Positions 11,392 through 26,300 of a DNA stretch of 64,000 bases are shown here, in pieces. Below the pieces are notes generated by a model that saw nothing but the letters and a program-made list of their open reading frames with translations, did no database searches and had not been told where the DNA came from. Made by a program: the position numbers and the translations under genes. The stretch lies in NCBI GenBank assembly GCA_963070105.1, contig OY718805.1:5514001-5578000 (forward strand), written 5' to 3'. Within the stretch, counting starts at the first letter, position 1, and the number at the start of each line of letters is the position of its first letter. The stretch is from Litomosoides sigmodontis (taxonomy: Eukaryota; Nematoda; Chromadorea; Rhabditida; Onchocercidae).

Positions 11392-14300
11392 ATGAGCACT
11401 TCTGTTGGTTACAACACGCCACAGTCACAACAGCACGCTTCACAGCAACAATCACAAATAGTAAGACCTGTGGGGCACAGTCTTCAAGGTACTTCACAGA
11501 GCCATCCCCTGCTTTCACGTCTCGAAACACTCATCCAGACAATCGGTGATTCCGGCCAAAGAGATGATCTCAAGTTAAAAGCTTTACAGGTAATTGATTT
11601 GGTACAGTATGCGAATTACTGCATCTCTTTCCATCATAGATTTTCTCTACAAAAAATGAAAAAATTTCTCTATTCCAGAATGAATTAATTACGCAATTTA
11701 TAAGTAATGGTTTTGAAACCTTTCCTAGAAAAAAGCAAAGAAAACTATAAAGCGAGCTCTCATTATGATCTAGTAAGTTTCCAAAATAAAGTGCGAGAAT
11801 CAGTGGGAATCACTCACATATAATTACGTAGCAAGCAAAAATATGAGCAGTGGCCATACTGCTTAGTTCCTTCAAGACATTCGGGTCATACATAATACAT
11901 GATGCTTACTTTAAATGTCGGGATTAATGAATTTGCAGCATTTGAACCTCTGAAACACAATTCGTTGTATATCGGATTAGTGCGAGTACGGAATTTCACT
12001 ATGCTTCCCATGTGTACTCTGTTTATTAATTTAATTGCTTACTTTTCAGGAAATAAGTAATAGTTTTGAAGAGATGGCAACGACACCAGCTTTTCAAATA
12101 GTGCAAGAAAACCTACTGCGCACATTTTTAAAAATTTTTCAAGATACTGTACCGCAATTTATTGGAGAAAATAACACACAGGTGGGTTATTATGGCATGA
12201 ATTACTGTCGGTCATGGGAGTGGATTTTTTCCTGTATTTTAAATGGTATAGAATTGTGGAGCAGATTTTAAAAATACCAGTGAAGCGAAGATTTATATTA
12301 AGGCATCTGACTCCTTAACAATTGTCTTGATTTAAGGACACAATATGTCAACAAATTTTTGAAATTTTTCAGCAGTTGCGGAAGTTAGTACTTGAATTGA
12401 TACTCCGAATGAATTGCAATGAAATTGTTAAGCAGTACTCAAAACTTATCCTTACTCAACTTACAAAAGTAATTCAAGTTGAGAATGAAGAAAATGCCGT
12501 TATTGCTATCAAAATTATAAGTGAGCATCAACGTGCATTTAGAGCTGTCTTCACGCCAGAGGTTTTTTTTTCCCAAATAATTTTATTTTTCACTTCTTGA
12601 TGCATACCATCCACTCAGTTATATGATTATTTTAATTAGTAACGAAAAATATATTCCCATAAGTGTTGAAAGGTTTTAGTTGGTACATACTATATTAAAT
12701 TACTGCAATGCACTAATTTTTATTTCAGATCCCAGCAATTATCAATCATTTTAAAGCTGTGTATCGTGATATGCCACAGCATATCACCAGTGGACGAATG
12801 TTCGAACAACGAAATCTTCGACATTGCGGAATGGAAGACAGTGTAATTGAGTCCGTAAGTTATTGACTACATTATTTCTAGTACCACAGTGAATTCCTCT
12901 ATAAGCTGCACATTTTTCTATCATTAAGACTTTTCTCCTTAAGTTTGTAAGTTTTCGCTTTTCTGCAATAGGAAATAGCAAATATTTACATGTTTACATA
13001 TTTACATGACACTTACATATGAAATGAAGCATTTAGAATCTCCATATTATCATTAACAAACGTGGTTCAAAATACGTCATAATTGCTTTATAGTTCAAAG
13101 TATCAAAATACGAAAGCGATTTCTTCGAAAAGATATTTCAGTCACTTCAAAACTGTTATATGCCAACAATTGTCTACCTTCCGGAAACTTCGGGAGACGG
13201 TACCCAACGTGACAGTGGTTATTCTTTGATTCCACGCGCTTCGCAGAGCGTAAAGGTTTTGTCAGAAGTGCCGATGTTTTGTATCATATTGTTTCAAATT
13301 CACCGTCATCACATTCAGAACGAGGTTCGTTTTAGGTTCGATATTTAACGAAAGTAAAGCCTTAAAGGTAAACCCACAAACTTCCTGCACCATATAATAT
13401 ATTTTTTTCTCAAAATATTGGAAAGTACCCCTTCTGACAATAATATTGTGACATATCTAATCCAACTAATCCAAATTAGTTGTTTCTACATTTCATACCG
13501 GTATAGGTACTGGTGCAGTGGTCCATTTAATAATTAACTTTAAGTAAATGTTTAACAACAGTTAAGCCTATTGAAATACTTTTAGTGTAAACATCTTTTC
13601 TTCATTTAATCATACTTAGGTGGGAGATAACGGTCAGTTTTTTCCAGTTCCATAATAAAAATATAAAGTTTGCAGTTGATGGAAATAATCTCTCTTATGG
13701 TGCAATACTGTACGCTTTCAATACCTCATGATCAGCAAATTAGTACTTCATTTAGCACATTATTGGCTGACGAATTTTATAGCTCTCAAGTGCGAGCATT
13801 GACATTTTTGGGATTTATATCATCACGTTCTACTGTGGTTAGCTTCTGTTTCAAAATTACCAAGTTACAGCAAAATTTTTCTTTTTGGTGGACTTTGACC
13901 ATCTATAATAAGCGTGGTGGACGTTTATCATCTGTAACTTCCAATATTTATCGAGAGTTTTAGGCGGCTGTTTGGTATTAGTTAAGCGGTTATTATAATT
14001 CAGTGTATAAATTGTTTGCTGATAGAGAAAGCGGAATACTTAAAATGATATCTCAGTGGCTGTGAATTTATGATTACTAAAACATATGTTACTTCGTAAT
14101 TAAGATTTGAAAGACTTTTGGTTGATATACTTTTCCGAACTATTTCTTCATTTTTAGTTTAATGTTAGCGAAGTAGTAAGTAATCATGGTACACAAATAG
14201 TGCAATCGATAATGCAAATGTTGGAGCGTTGTCCACATGAAAACTACTCTATGAGACGTGAACTAATTGGGACAGTGAAAAATATTTTTGTCACCGATCT

Positions 14301-17300
14301 CCAGACTAAATTTATCCCAGTTATCCCGAAACTATTTAATGAGAATCTTATGTTGGGCAATGGATTTAGTTCGATGGATTTCCTAAGGTTTGCTGCATTT
14401 TATTGAGTTGTACAAAACAAAAATAAGTCAATTATGAGGGAAGTTTGCTGTGTCGAAATTTTATGTGTGTCATCCTTTTTGTTCAACTTCCTTTTTTATT
14501 TTTCTGTCCAAGTTTTAGGAGGTGAACACTTGAAATAATACTTACCTCTTCCGAATAATTTTTACTGGTGATAATTTTATACGGTGTTATCTTGCAGGCC
14601 AACTATGTATACAATGCTAGCAGATCTTGTTCATCATGTACGCAGTCAGCTCTCTTACAATCTGCTGTGCTGGTTTGCATTTTTATTATTTCGATTCTTT
14701 TAATTTTATTATTTCAATTTTTCTAATTATATTTTAACATGTCTTTATCGCTTCAGTGATAAACAAAACTTAAAATTACTTTTTCAGCTCAGTTTATGCA
14801 TTTACAAAAAGTATGTTTGATCCAGCAATACAACCTACAGTGCAGTCCATGTGCATCAAGTTAATGATGAATCTTATTGAATCATTTGTTATTACCGAGA
14901 AAAATCATCCCGATCAACCGGCAAGTTTGCACAATTAACTTAACTTACTCAAATTACTCGAAGTGTGCATTGGAACAGTGCGAACTTTTAACATGGTTTT
15001 CAACTTACGATTTAATTAATTTTCAACAATATGTGTAAGAAAAATAAGTGGGAGAATGTGTTTGTCTAATTCATTTTTAGTGCCGTGATATATTGTTTTG
15101 TTTGTTGGAAAATTATGTGCGGAAGCTTAAATGGTTGGCGCGGTATCAAATACCAATAATATTAGAAAAAAATGCAAATAATATTATGAATATGCCTTTA
15201 CTCTATCCCGATAGAAGTATTAGGTATCATTTATTCAATTTTGAAGGACTTACCAACTACTGAAATCAAAAATGGACAATTTTTCAAGCATAACACACAT
15301 TTGGATACTTATAAAGCAGAAAAATCATTTTTTATTTCCAAAGTGAATTAGATTAGGTTCAAAATGGATGAGCTTCATTTTGATGCTTTTCGTAAATCTT
15401 TTTATAATTTTTAAAATAGATCAAAAGTTATTAGAAGTGTAGTAGCAAAAACAACTGGTATTTTGAGGTGTACCTATATTTCTCATGCGGAAGTGTTTTT
15501 AATTTACTAAATATTATTCATTGATATTTCTAGCACTTCCCAATCGTTACGCAATGATTTTTCTTCTGCAAATAGTAAAAACAAAGTGGATGAGGTTAAT
15601 TTTGATATTTTTAGTAATTTTTGTTTTACTACTGTTTCATTAATAATTGCTGACCGCGAAGATGTATTTATAAAGTGCCAGCGATTATGTCGAATTTCTA
15701 TATACATTTCTGTTGGAATAAAAAGTATTAACAAAAACTTATAGGTAATTCTCGAGTTATTTGTTAACGTCATATGTTTTAGGTGGCAATCCAAAGCAAA
15801 GTGATTAAAGAAGATCCAACATCACCACTTTCCTCGGAAAGTGACTTCGATTTTAATACCTGGGATAATGAAAATAATAAAAATCATGCTTTATCATCCT
15901 CCTCTATTCCATTATCAATGAAGGTAGGGAAGGTATGATCCTTATCGCTGAAATCAGAGTAAAGCAAAAAGTTACAATCTGTCTTCCTTATAATTTGTTT
16001 CATTTTTAGGACTTCTGTACTCCTTCCTTGCCTTTTACTTAATCAATAAGGTGAATTAACCGGACTTTATTTTTCTGATGAAGTTCGCGAAAAATTCCTG
16101 CATAGAATACCTTATTCGTATAGTAAATAGTCTTTATTCAATTATTGTGTCTGCGTTAGCAACACATTATAAATAATCTTAGTTGTTTGCAAATGAGGAA
16201 ACTTATTGATATTTATTGCTTTTTTCCTGTTAAATTCTTAAGCATTCAGCCATGTACTGTGATTTATCATTTATTCCTTATAGATATCAACACCTGAAGA
16301 GATATTTAGCCAATACTGGGTTACTGGTATTCCATCTTACTCTCTTCTTGAATGCAGGAATATGATTCGGGTTCTTGTTCAAGCCTGTAAGCATGCGGTA
16401 CACGCTTTGAAGGACACTCATGCTACAAATCGTTAGATTTTCATTTTCCTTCTGGCCAAGGAGGCATCTGTGCAACTTATTTACGTTTAAAATTTAAAGT
16501 ACATTTGACTATCAAATTTCTGTCATTGAATGGTACTCATGAAGGCGACATTTTTTGAAAATTTTCATTTCTTATTTCTTTAATCACATTATTTAGTTTA
16601 TAGTTGTTCTTTAGTCTTCAGTCAGTGGATGAAACAAGACTATTTAATGTCATAATGAACTACTAAATTAACGTTCACCGAGCAAATGTTGTTAGTCATA
16701 GTGCACCGGTTATTACTTTCGTCGTTCGACATATAATTACCCTTATAATTATTTTTTGTTATGCAGTTGAAAGTGATTATTAAGACTTAGAAACAACCTA
16801 TTTTTATTTGAATTTATTAATACTGCACTGAAAATTAAATATCCAGATGCGATATCACCAGATCATGAAGCAAAGATAATTGAGCAGCTCTTTCGATATG
16901 GTTTGCGGTGCCTTGATATATATGTTATTTGTCCAATGTCAAGTCAAGTTCCATCGACACAGCAAAGGCTTGTCTCTTCTTTTTTCAACTTTTTAGGAGC
17001 TCAAAAGACAAGAAGGAAACGTTGATCTGACGAGCAAATTTGTAATGCGATTAAAATAAAAATAAGCAGAGTGAAATGTTTCATCAAAGTAAATTAAGGT
17101 TTTCAAACGGCGTACGCACAAAAGAGGAGAAAGAAGTTCTGGAGCTTTTCGGTTCCATTTTTACATTATTGAATCCATCAATTTTCAAAGAAATCATATC
17201 AAAACGAATTGATGTATGTCTTAAAATTTACCGAACCATTTGTTTTATAAAATTTTCTGGTTCTTTTTTATCTTTTTACTGTTTGTTCACAAAATTTTAT

Positions 17301-20300
17301 TCTTTAGTATTTCATCGAAAGATTGGCTTCAAATTATGGACTTCAAATCATATGTAGTTCACTGCTGGTTAATTCGTTAACATCAGCCAATTTTGGTGAT
17401 ATATTAATCCGATTTCTTATGAAAAAATTACCAGACTTGGCGGGTAGGTTCTTGTTTACTCAATGTTTTTCAAATTTTTTGGTTGTGATTTCAAATCTAC
17501 AATTTTCTGCTAGCATATACATTCGTTGAGTATTTATGTCTCTTAGAATATAAAAATTTAACTAAAATTTTGGTGGCGTGATATATGGTTCAGGGAACTC
17601 CTCGTATTATCAACCGCAGCAAACTTAATGCAATTAGCAAACTTAATGCCGCAGCAAACTGAATGCAAAAAAGTGGGAGAATATAATTTATGTCGAAAAT
17701 GTAGTGTGTAATAGTTTGATTATAAGGAGCCAAAATTTCCAACCATCGTATTATAAAACAATGATATGAAAAATATATGTTGGAGAAAATATAGCTAGAT
17801 GTGGTGTGAAATTTCAGAGTGTTCGGAAAGGTCTTTCCTATGGTTGAAACTGTTCAAAATTGTATTTTCCTCAGTTGGCTCCCAACCTTCAGGATGCGCT
17901 GAGAATGAACGAATGCTTCGTGTAGAGTTTCTGCTTTTTTAATCAAGGCTTATTGTTTTTAGAGTAGTATAAGCAACTTACGTTCTTTTCAATTTGCATT
18001 TAAAATTCTAATCTCAGAAAGAGATGAAGCTCTGATACTTTTTACAGCCATATCTGCATGATCTTGTCCTGCATTCGATGAAATTGGCACTGAGAGCACG
18101 AGAACCAATTAATTATTTTCTTTTACTTAGAGCACTTTTTCGGTAAGTTGCCTCTTACAGTAGTAATCCTCAAGGGAATACATTGTTTGCTTTGCTGTCG
18201 AGCATAATCTATTAGATCCTAATCACAATTTAAACCGTTTTTGTGCTAAAATTCCGGATTAGCTTCAGTTCAATAACGCTTTTACTAAAAATTACTTATG
18301 CTAAGTAGGTTAGAGAATTACTGGTCCAAAGTTTTAATTCTCATGGTGTTGAAGATTTTCTATTGGCTATTGGTCATATTTTATTAACTATTCCTTCTGA
18401 GCTGCATCGAATCGATTCGCATTTTTGGTGTTGAATTAGAATACTTGAATTATTGCCAATTTTAACAAATACTTAGCACATTTTGATAATTATATGAATA
18501 TTCAAAGACGCATAATCATTTCAGTTCAATTGGCGGAGGAAGCTATGATTTGCTTTACCAGACTTTTTTGCCTCTTCTGCCGACACTTCTTCACCAGTTA
18601 AATCGTCTTCAGTCTAGCACTCATCGGACTCAAATGCGAGAATTGTTTATTGAATTATGTTTAACAGTACCTGTAAGGTAATAAAATTTTTCTGCTGCTG
18701 AAAACCATGTTAAATATCTCTGATCTTATTTGTCGCTGTCTTCCAAGCAATAAATTAAAACTTTAAAAAGATCTCTTTATTCAGATTGTCGTCACTGCTC
18801 CCTTATCTGCCATTGTTGATGGATCCACTGGTATGCGCTCTGAACGGAAGTAGTAGCCTCATTCAGCAGGTTTATAAATTCTTTTTCGTATATATGTTTT
18901 TTTTCTTGTACATAATTTACTGTATATATATACATGTTTATGAAATCTGCAAAAACTTTTACAAATCCAATTTGAAATGCTCAATATAATTATCAAACGA
19001 GTGATCCTTTATCGATAAATTTAATTTAGCAGACAGATATAATGCCACGCAGGAATTGAGATAAATAATGCGCCATTGTAGTAGTTGTTTACGGTTGTGG
19101 AAAATTTGCAGGGTTTGCGAACACTGGAATTATGTGTTGATAATTTACAACCTGATTATCTTTACGAACATATGGCGCCAGTCCGAGCAGAACTGATACG
19201 TGGTTTATGGCAATGCATGTCTAGTCAAGAAAAAAGTGCACCACAGATTGCGTTTAGGATTTTAGGAAAATTTGGTGCATCGAATCGGAAAATGTTAACG
19301 GATCCTCAAAACCTGGTATTTAAAGATGAGCATTCATTCGATTCACCAGCATTTCAATTGGTTTTTGAACGACCTTCAACACAAGTTGAATTCAATGAAA
19401 TATTGTCGGATGGGACCCAGAGTAAGAACAATCCTCCGTTTATCTGTGAACTAAATATTTCGGAAGTGGTGAAAGAATCGGTCAGGCATTTGCATTCACC
19501 ATTTGTAGTCGATGCATCCTTTATTATGGCAACTGCACAGACAATTCCGGGTGGAATACGAATTTCTTCTCTGTCTATGCGACGTCATGCATTTCGTATA
19601 ATCAAGGGAGTGATTTTGAGCGCTTTGACACCTACCAGACGCGAAATTTTGACGAATCCGTTCTTCAAGAAGCATATTACAAGCAAACTTTTGGAACTTC
19701 GTGCAAAAGACGAGAGCAGTTTTCAGCGAGATCATCACTGCAGCAATCGATATTCACGACTTTATCTTGACGCTTTACTCGGTCTATTTTATGCAACAGC
19801 TGCAGTATTACAAGAGGCTACCAGTAATGTTATGGATTTTTTTTGCATGGTTATGCGACATCTAACAATTCAGATTATTTTTGAACAGTGCCGAGATAAA
19901 AGCGATGTGGATGTAGATCGTGATTCAAACTCTATGGATTATACTGTCTTGATTGATAGTGTATTGCTTGCTTTAACCGATCCATGTAAAGAAGTGTGTC
20001 AGACTAGTCTTATGGCATTGAAACTGATTTGCGAGACAACAGTAGCTCTACTTGGTAGTATCAGCAAAGCAGCCAACAGCATATTTTTTCAACAAATTTT
20101 GGAACGAGCAACTAATCTTTGTTATAACGAGCCGTGGTGCATTCGTCTTGGAGGATGCTTAAGCATCAAATTTATTTTGGTAAACTTTCCTCCAGTGTTC
20201 GTTATCAACAACATTGATGCCATTCTCTGCGCTTTATTTGAGGTTATCGTTGGACTTGTGGACGATGTTTCTAGTTCAGCTGTCGATGTAGCAGTTGATA

Positions 20301-23300
20301 CGCTGGATTTGTTACTGAAAGTTTGTTTCCAGCAGTCATCAATACACGAGAAAAAGGCAGAAGCTATTGAATGTGTAGTTGAGAGGATTATTGAGAATCT
20401 TTTGAGCCCTTCACAAGTTCTTAACAAGCAGTGTCAGAAAATGCTTGGGATGTTGGCAGATTGTACGGGACTCACACAATGCGAGTTGCTTACTTTACAA
20501 AGTGAGTCCCTAAGGGAGTTCTTAAAAAATGGTATGCTCGATTACAAAAGAATGTCTCTCGATCAACAAATTATCTTCGACGATGCTTTCGTTTTCATCT
20601 ATTCCGTTCGACCAGTACCACAAGAATTTGTACTGGACAAATTTCCGGAAAATGATTACGTTTCCCGGCTTTTATCTATTTGCAATACCACTGGGAAAGA
20701 AATAAGGAACAAACCAAACTATAAACCATCAACACGATTTCTTGCCGTCATGCACCATTCGCAGTTCAATTCACGTGTCATCGCTTTACGACAATCAACC
20801 ATAAGAGCATTGGTGACGTGTTGTATCGCATCCTGTGGCGAAGTAAGGCAAGTAGTGGATAATGATCCATTGTTTCCATATCATAAGCGAATATTCGAAG
20901 CGATTTTAAAATGTCTTGTGGAAGAAAATGAGGAGATTCAAGATACTGCATTCAGCGCACTGAAAGAGGTTGTTTTTTATTTGAAGTTATCATTTATCAT
21001 CTCATTTCCTCTTCTACTTTAAATAACTTTTCATGCTGTGCAAAACAATTCACTTTCGCATTTCTTGTTTTATGAGCTATATAAACTTCATTTTAGGCGT
21101 TGAGTTTAGATCGATTGCAATCACATTTACTTAAAATGGATCTCGGGTCGATAATTACCGGCTTATCTCAAACAGATAATCGCTTACAGAAGCATACTGT
21201 TTTGCGTTTGCTTTATCTTTTACGGTTGTTTCCAGATGTCTTTTCAGAAACCTTCCGTAACGATATACTGGTATCTTTTATAAATCTCCAATATTTTACC
21301 AAAACCGTTGTAAGATATCCAACAACTGTTCATAACAATATGAATAGTAATAGAAAGCAGGTAAGTAATAGTTACAAAATTATGTCAATTTAGGATGCTT
21401 TTCGAAAATTCCCGGATCCCAGTCAAACTGATGTTATGGTGAACGATGTTAAAGTAGGACGAATATTACTAGAAATTTTGGCGGAATTTCACCTTGCTGA
21501 TGCTAGCTTTGTGCATTTGATTATACCGCATGTTTGCAGGTGGGAAGCAACTGTCGCTTTTGAGGTTATTTTTTAAAAATTATTTTTAGCAGCAATCACC
21601 AACCAATATTTGGATCATTGAATACTTGAATATTTGAATTTCATTCACTAGCAATCAATATTGGAATTTAATAATCCAAATCCTGTTGTTAACACGTTTT
21701 AGAAATTCTATATGCATAGCATTTTCCAAAATTCGGAGAATACTGGCATCAAAGAAGATCGATCACAGTAGTACTATCAAAGAGAAAGAACATTATCTGA
21801 CGATAGCTTTCAATTATAGAAAAATACAAACTATAAATACATTTCTTGCAGGTGCATTTGATTTCTCAAACCTGATATATCAATAACTTGTATTTTTGCA
21901 GAGTAGCACAAGTTGGCGCTATCCGTTAATGAAATATTTAACGCGATTCCCATTAGAAACTGTGCGTTTCTTTGTTACAGGCAGCAACATCTGTGAACAG
22001 AGGAATCGTGAATTGTTTAAGGTTCTTGTAACTGTTTGTAATTTGATATAAAATGCATAAGTTAGTAAAATAGTATCAGATTTCTTTCGCTTCTCTCTAG
22101 ACTTACCTATTGCAGAAATTTATAATGCCTAACAGAAAACAAGTGCAAAGTATGAAAATATAACTAAACCATAAGTTGACAGATTCAGTTTTTTCAATTT
22201 TCATTTAATCCAATTTCACTGCAGTACGTGGTGAAGCATGAAGAAGCAATAGCAATTCAAGAAAAGTTAATGACGGACAATAGTTTTTTACTTCGTTTAC
22301 TGAGAGGAGAGGCTATGGTTAGTTAAAATTTCATCGTATCCGCATTAATAAACAAATGCTGTCAAAGAAATTTCATTGCTCAATATTTTATTCTTTAGAC
22401 TGATCGCAGCTGTAAATGATCTTTTGGAAAAGACTGATCATAATTAAAATAAGGCACACACTCTTTTCTCAATATCCTAAAGCTTGAGCAAACTGGATCT
22501 AAATCTCGTACTTCACAAATTATTCTCCCTATTAACCGTATCCAATATTCCTAGGATGAAGCAGGTGCTTGGACAAAATGTGATTTATCGATCTATGACA
22601 TGGAAATGTTAGCTATGAAACTTATTGTTAGCATCGGGAAACGTCATTCAAATTGGGCTGGGGACGGTGCTAGTGAAATTGTCAAAATCGTACAGTCGCT
22701 GTGGAATGATAAGGACTTTCGCACTCGGTATACATGCAAGGTGAGAAGGATTTATGTATATATATTTTTTTGAAGTGCTATTATCAAAAAATAAAAAATA
22801 AGAAGGAGATTTCTTTTTTTCATTCTTCTTAGTAGAAAGAAAAATTTACACTGGAACAAATTCTGATCCAAACTTAATGAAAAATAAAATTTTAGTTAGA
22901 AATCAAAAAAGGGAGCCTGAATAAGCAGATATAATTTTTCGATAACCAAAAATTCAAACAAGATCAATCGAAATATGGAAAAAAAACATCGTTCCATAAT
23001 TTCTTCAGCAAAAAATTTAACGTCAACTCTTTTAGGATTATTTGGAGGGACCACGTTATGATGTTCCTATGCTGGCAGCTCTGATCATGTTGCGTTATTT
23101 CAAGTAATTCATGAAATTATTTTTACACTTAAATAAATTCATGCTTCTGCGGTTAAATTTGGTATTTAAAACTGGTAAAGTTTATCGAACTTTATTTTCA
23201 TTGATCACTATTCAGAGCTAACATCGATCGCATCGATATTCTATTCGACCTTTGTCATGTGTTTACGAATAATTACATCGGTGATTTCACGTTTGTAAGA

Positions 23301-26300
23301 CTGTTTATCGAAAAGGAAATTATCCCGGTAACTTTTTGCAATGCAGTTTGTCCTTAAACACGGAACACTTAGTTATTTAAATATGCTTACAATAAATTAA
23401 TGGTATGAAAATACTACCAATTTGCCTTTAAATGTTTACCTTTAAATAAACATTACCTTTAAATGTTTGACAGGTGATCGATCTTGATTTATAAGTGTTA
23501 CTAATTCTGCTATGCATGTGAAGAATTAGTTCCTTGAATTATTTTCCATTTTCTATCTTCTGCAAGGAATTTTTTCATAATTATAGGAATGTAGGAGAAA
23601 TACTAATATCTGATTTTTACATTATTTCTTTTTTCTTCGTGGTTTTATTTTGCCCTTTTGTCTTTAAAAAGCTTTCAATAGCTCTTATATACGATATGTA
23701 AATTGCCTATACATATAGAAATATCCCATTGAATGGCGGCAAAATGCATTAAAGCGAATAGTTGCAATGTTTGAAAAGGATTCCGCCACAGCTCACGATT
23801 TGAATGTCGTTAAAATGCTACAGTATGTTGTAATCCCGTCATTACATTATGCATTCGAACGTTACGATGTTGATGTGGTTAGTAACAATTTTTGACCTAA
23901 TCGTTGTTGAGTTCAGCTCTTTAGTTTTCTGTTTGCTTTTGCGGAAACAAAAATTTCAGTTTCACAATTCCAGTCAAAAAAGCAAACCTTATTTCTGATT
24001 AAGCAATTTATAGTATTCCCCCAGGTGTATCAATTACTCTAGATAGTTGATGGTGTTTTGTTAGAGGATGAGAAGTATATTCTTCGAAAAAAATTTTAAT
24101 CCTTATAAACACTTTCTTTTTTCTTTTTTAGGTGGTTGGTACACCAGCAAAACCAGATGACGTAGATGATAATAATCTGATTTCACTGGTTTGCCAGAAA
24201 GTACTCGATCGAAACAGATTTCATATAAGTGATGCAATGCTTATTCAACTATTCCATCTAGGATGCTTATTTGTCAGCAATTGCCCGACTCATATACACG
24301 ATTTTACACAAAAGTTTCTATTTTTCTCGATTATTTAACCTTTATCATTCGAAATTTTGCCATTTCGAGAAATACTATGTTCTTTTATGCTATAATAATT
24401 CAAAGACAACATAATTTCTTTTAAAAAAAGATTTCTTTTAAAAAACGATGGTAAATTTAACTCAATCGTTTGTTGTTATGACAGAGACTGCAGGAAGCAG
24501 GGCAATCGTCTACGCATTTTAATGCTTTTGGGTTGGCCATGCTTGTCTTCAACACCTCAGGATCAAACGATGAAATATATGGGTCATTTGTTGATTGCTA
24601 ATATTATAAATCAATTTAATATTAATCGAAAGATCGTTTTGCAGGTATTCTATAGTTTTGTTACAGATGTTCTTATCCATTTTCGTCCTCATTTGGAATG
24701 CGCGCATGCTTTGTATGATAGCATATTTCAAACTCAAAAAATTTCCCACATCGCAACGCAGCCTACCAAGATAGTTTTTTCTGCAGGTTTTTCTAAGCCT
24801 GCTGAAAGCGACTCTGAGCGATCCGAAAGATATTATCAAGCGTTCACTTGACATATTAACTCCATCTGTACCACTACGTATGGATGACGGTCATAAGCAA
24901 TTAATGACTGTTGTTAAGAAAACTATCGTTGAAGAGGGCCATAATGTATCACAAATTTATCATTGTTTGTAAGTTTTTTATATTGGAATTCATTGTTTAG
25001 CTGAAACTTATCTCTTATTTTGGTAAAAAGCATAAAATTTTTTGTGGCAGGTCAATGATAGTTCGTCATTACAAGATCTATTACAATGTGCGTCACCAAA
25101 TGCTTCAAGTTATACTGAATGGAGTTCAGCGCCTGATGCTAGCGCAAGGAACGTTGGAAAATCGACGAACTGCAATTGATGTATGTGAAATGGTTATCAA
25201 ATGGGAGCAGTGGCGACTAAAGCAAACAGAAGAATTGGTAAAATTCATTTTTATTTTTAACTGCGACCACGAGTGGAATAATGATTTCATTTGAAATTGT
25301 TTTGTGTGGAATGTTTTGAAACAATCTGGTTGCGTACACTGCGGGGAATATAAGTTGATTCTGATTTGTTTAACTAAATAAATTCTTGCATTCATAGTCA
25401 AGTTCTGTGCCATTATTTTATAAATTGTATTATAAACCCAAAAAGGCCGTACTTATAATTTTTTATTCTCGAAATGTTGTTCGGAAAACTAATTTCAGGA
25501 AAAAGGATCAGAAACCAATAAACAGTCGCAGACTGAGGCTACAGTACAGCAACAGCCTTCGTCCTCAGATTCACCTCAAGCGCAAAACAAGGATGTAGAA
25601 AACGTACGCGTCGTAGATTTGTTTCTGTTTTGATCACGTAAAGAATAAGAATAAAAAAAGATGTAAAGCGTTTTTAATCGAGCATTTTGTACTCTTTCAT
25701 TTTTTGGTTACAGATAGTTGAACTCTACTTTTTACATGCTAATAATACCATCTTCGACGATTCAATATTGTTTTAGATACACCGACCGATCGAAAAAGTA
25801 CACGTGGACCATGTCGTTAATATGCTTGTAAAATTATCGTCTGCAGTACCTGACGCTGTTAGTTTTTTGTACATGTTAAACAAAAAAACTTTCAAAAGAT
25901 ATTTTATGTATAGAAATTTTAGAGATTAGTTTGACTAGTTTGGTTTTTCTGGAGTAAAAAAATACAAAATTACAGAATCTTACGCAAAATCCAACTCAGC
26001 ATGCTGTAGCAATGGAACAGTTATGCAAAAGATGCTTAGGGCTGTTGCGAGCTTGCTTGAAAAGCAGTCTTTGGGGACTTACTGCTAGTCTAAGGCTATC
26101 CTGGTAAATGACAATATTTAAATTGGTTGTAAAGTTTTGTGCATTATTTTCTAAAAATAGCTAATGTTTGTTCAATACTGAATAGTAATCATCGTTATAA
26201 TTAATATTTGGTAAAACGCTGAATATTGTTCGACTGATATCAGATAGAAGGCCGTTGCATTTTAAAATGTGGATTACATGCTTCGCTTACTGCTTGTATG

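Noticed and set aside
24522..24851. 109-codon frame that seems to be one exon
   Set aside because: It is the end of one TRRAP exon plus its intron. The family match ends at 24644 and resumes at 24787 in a different frame.
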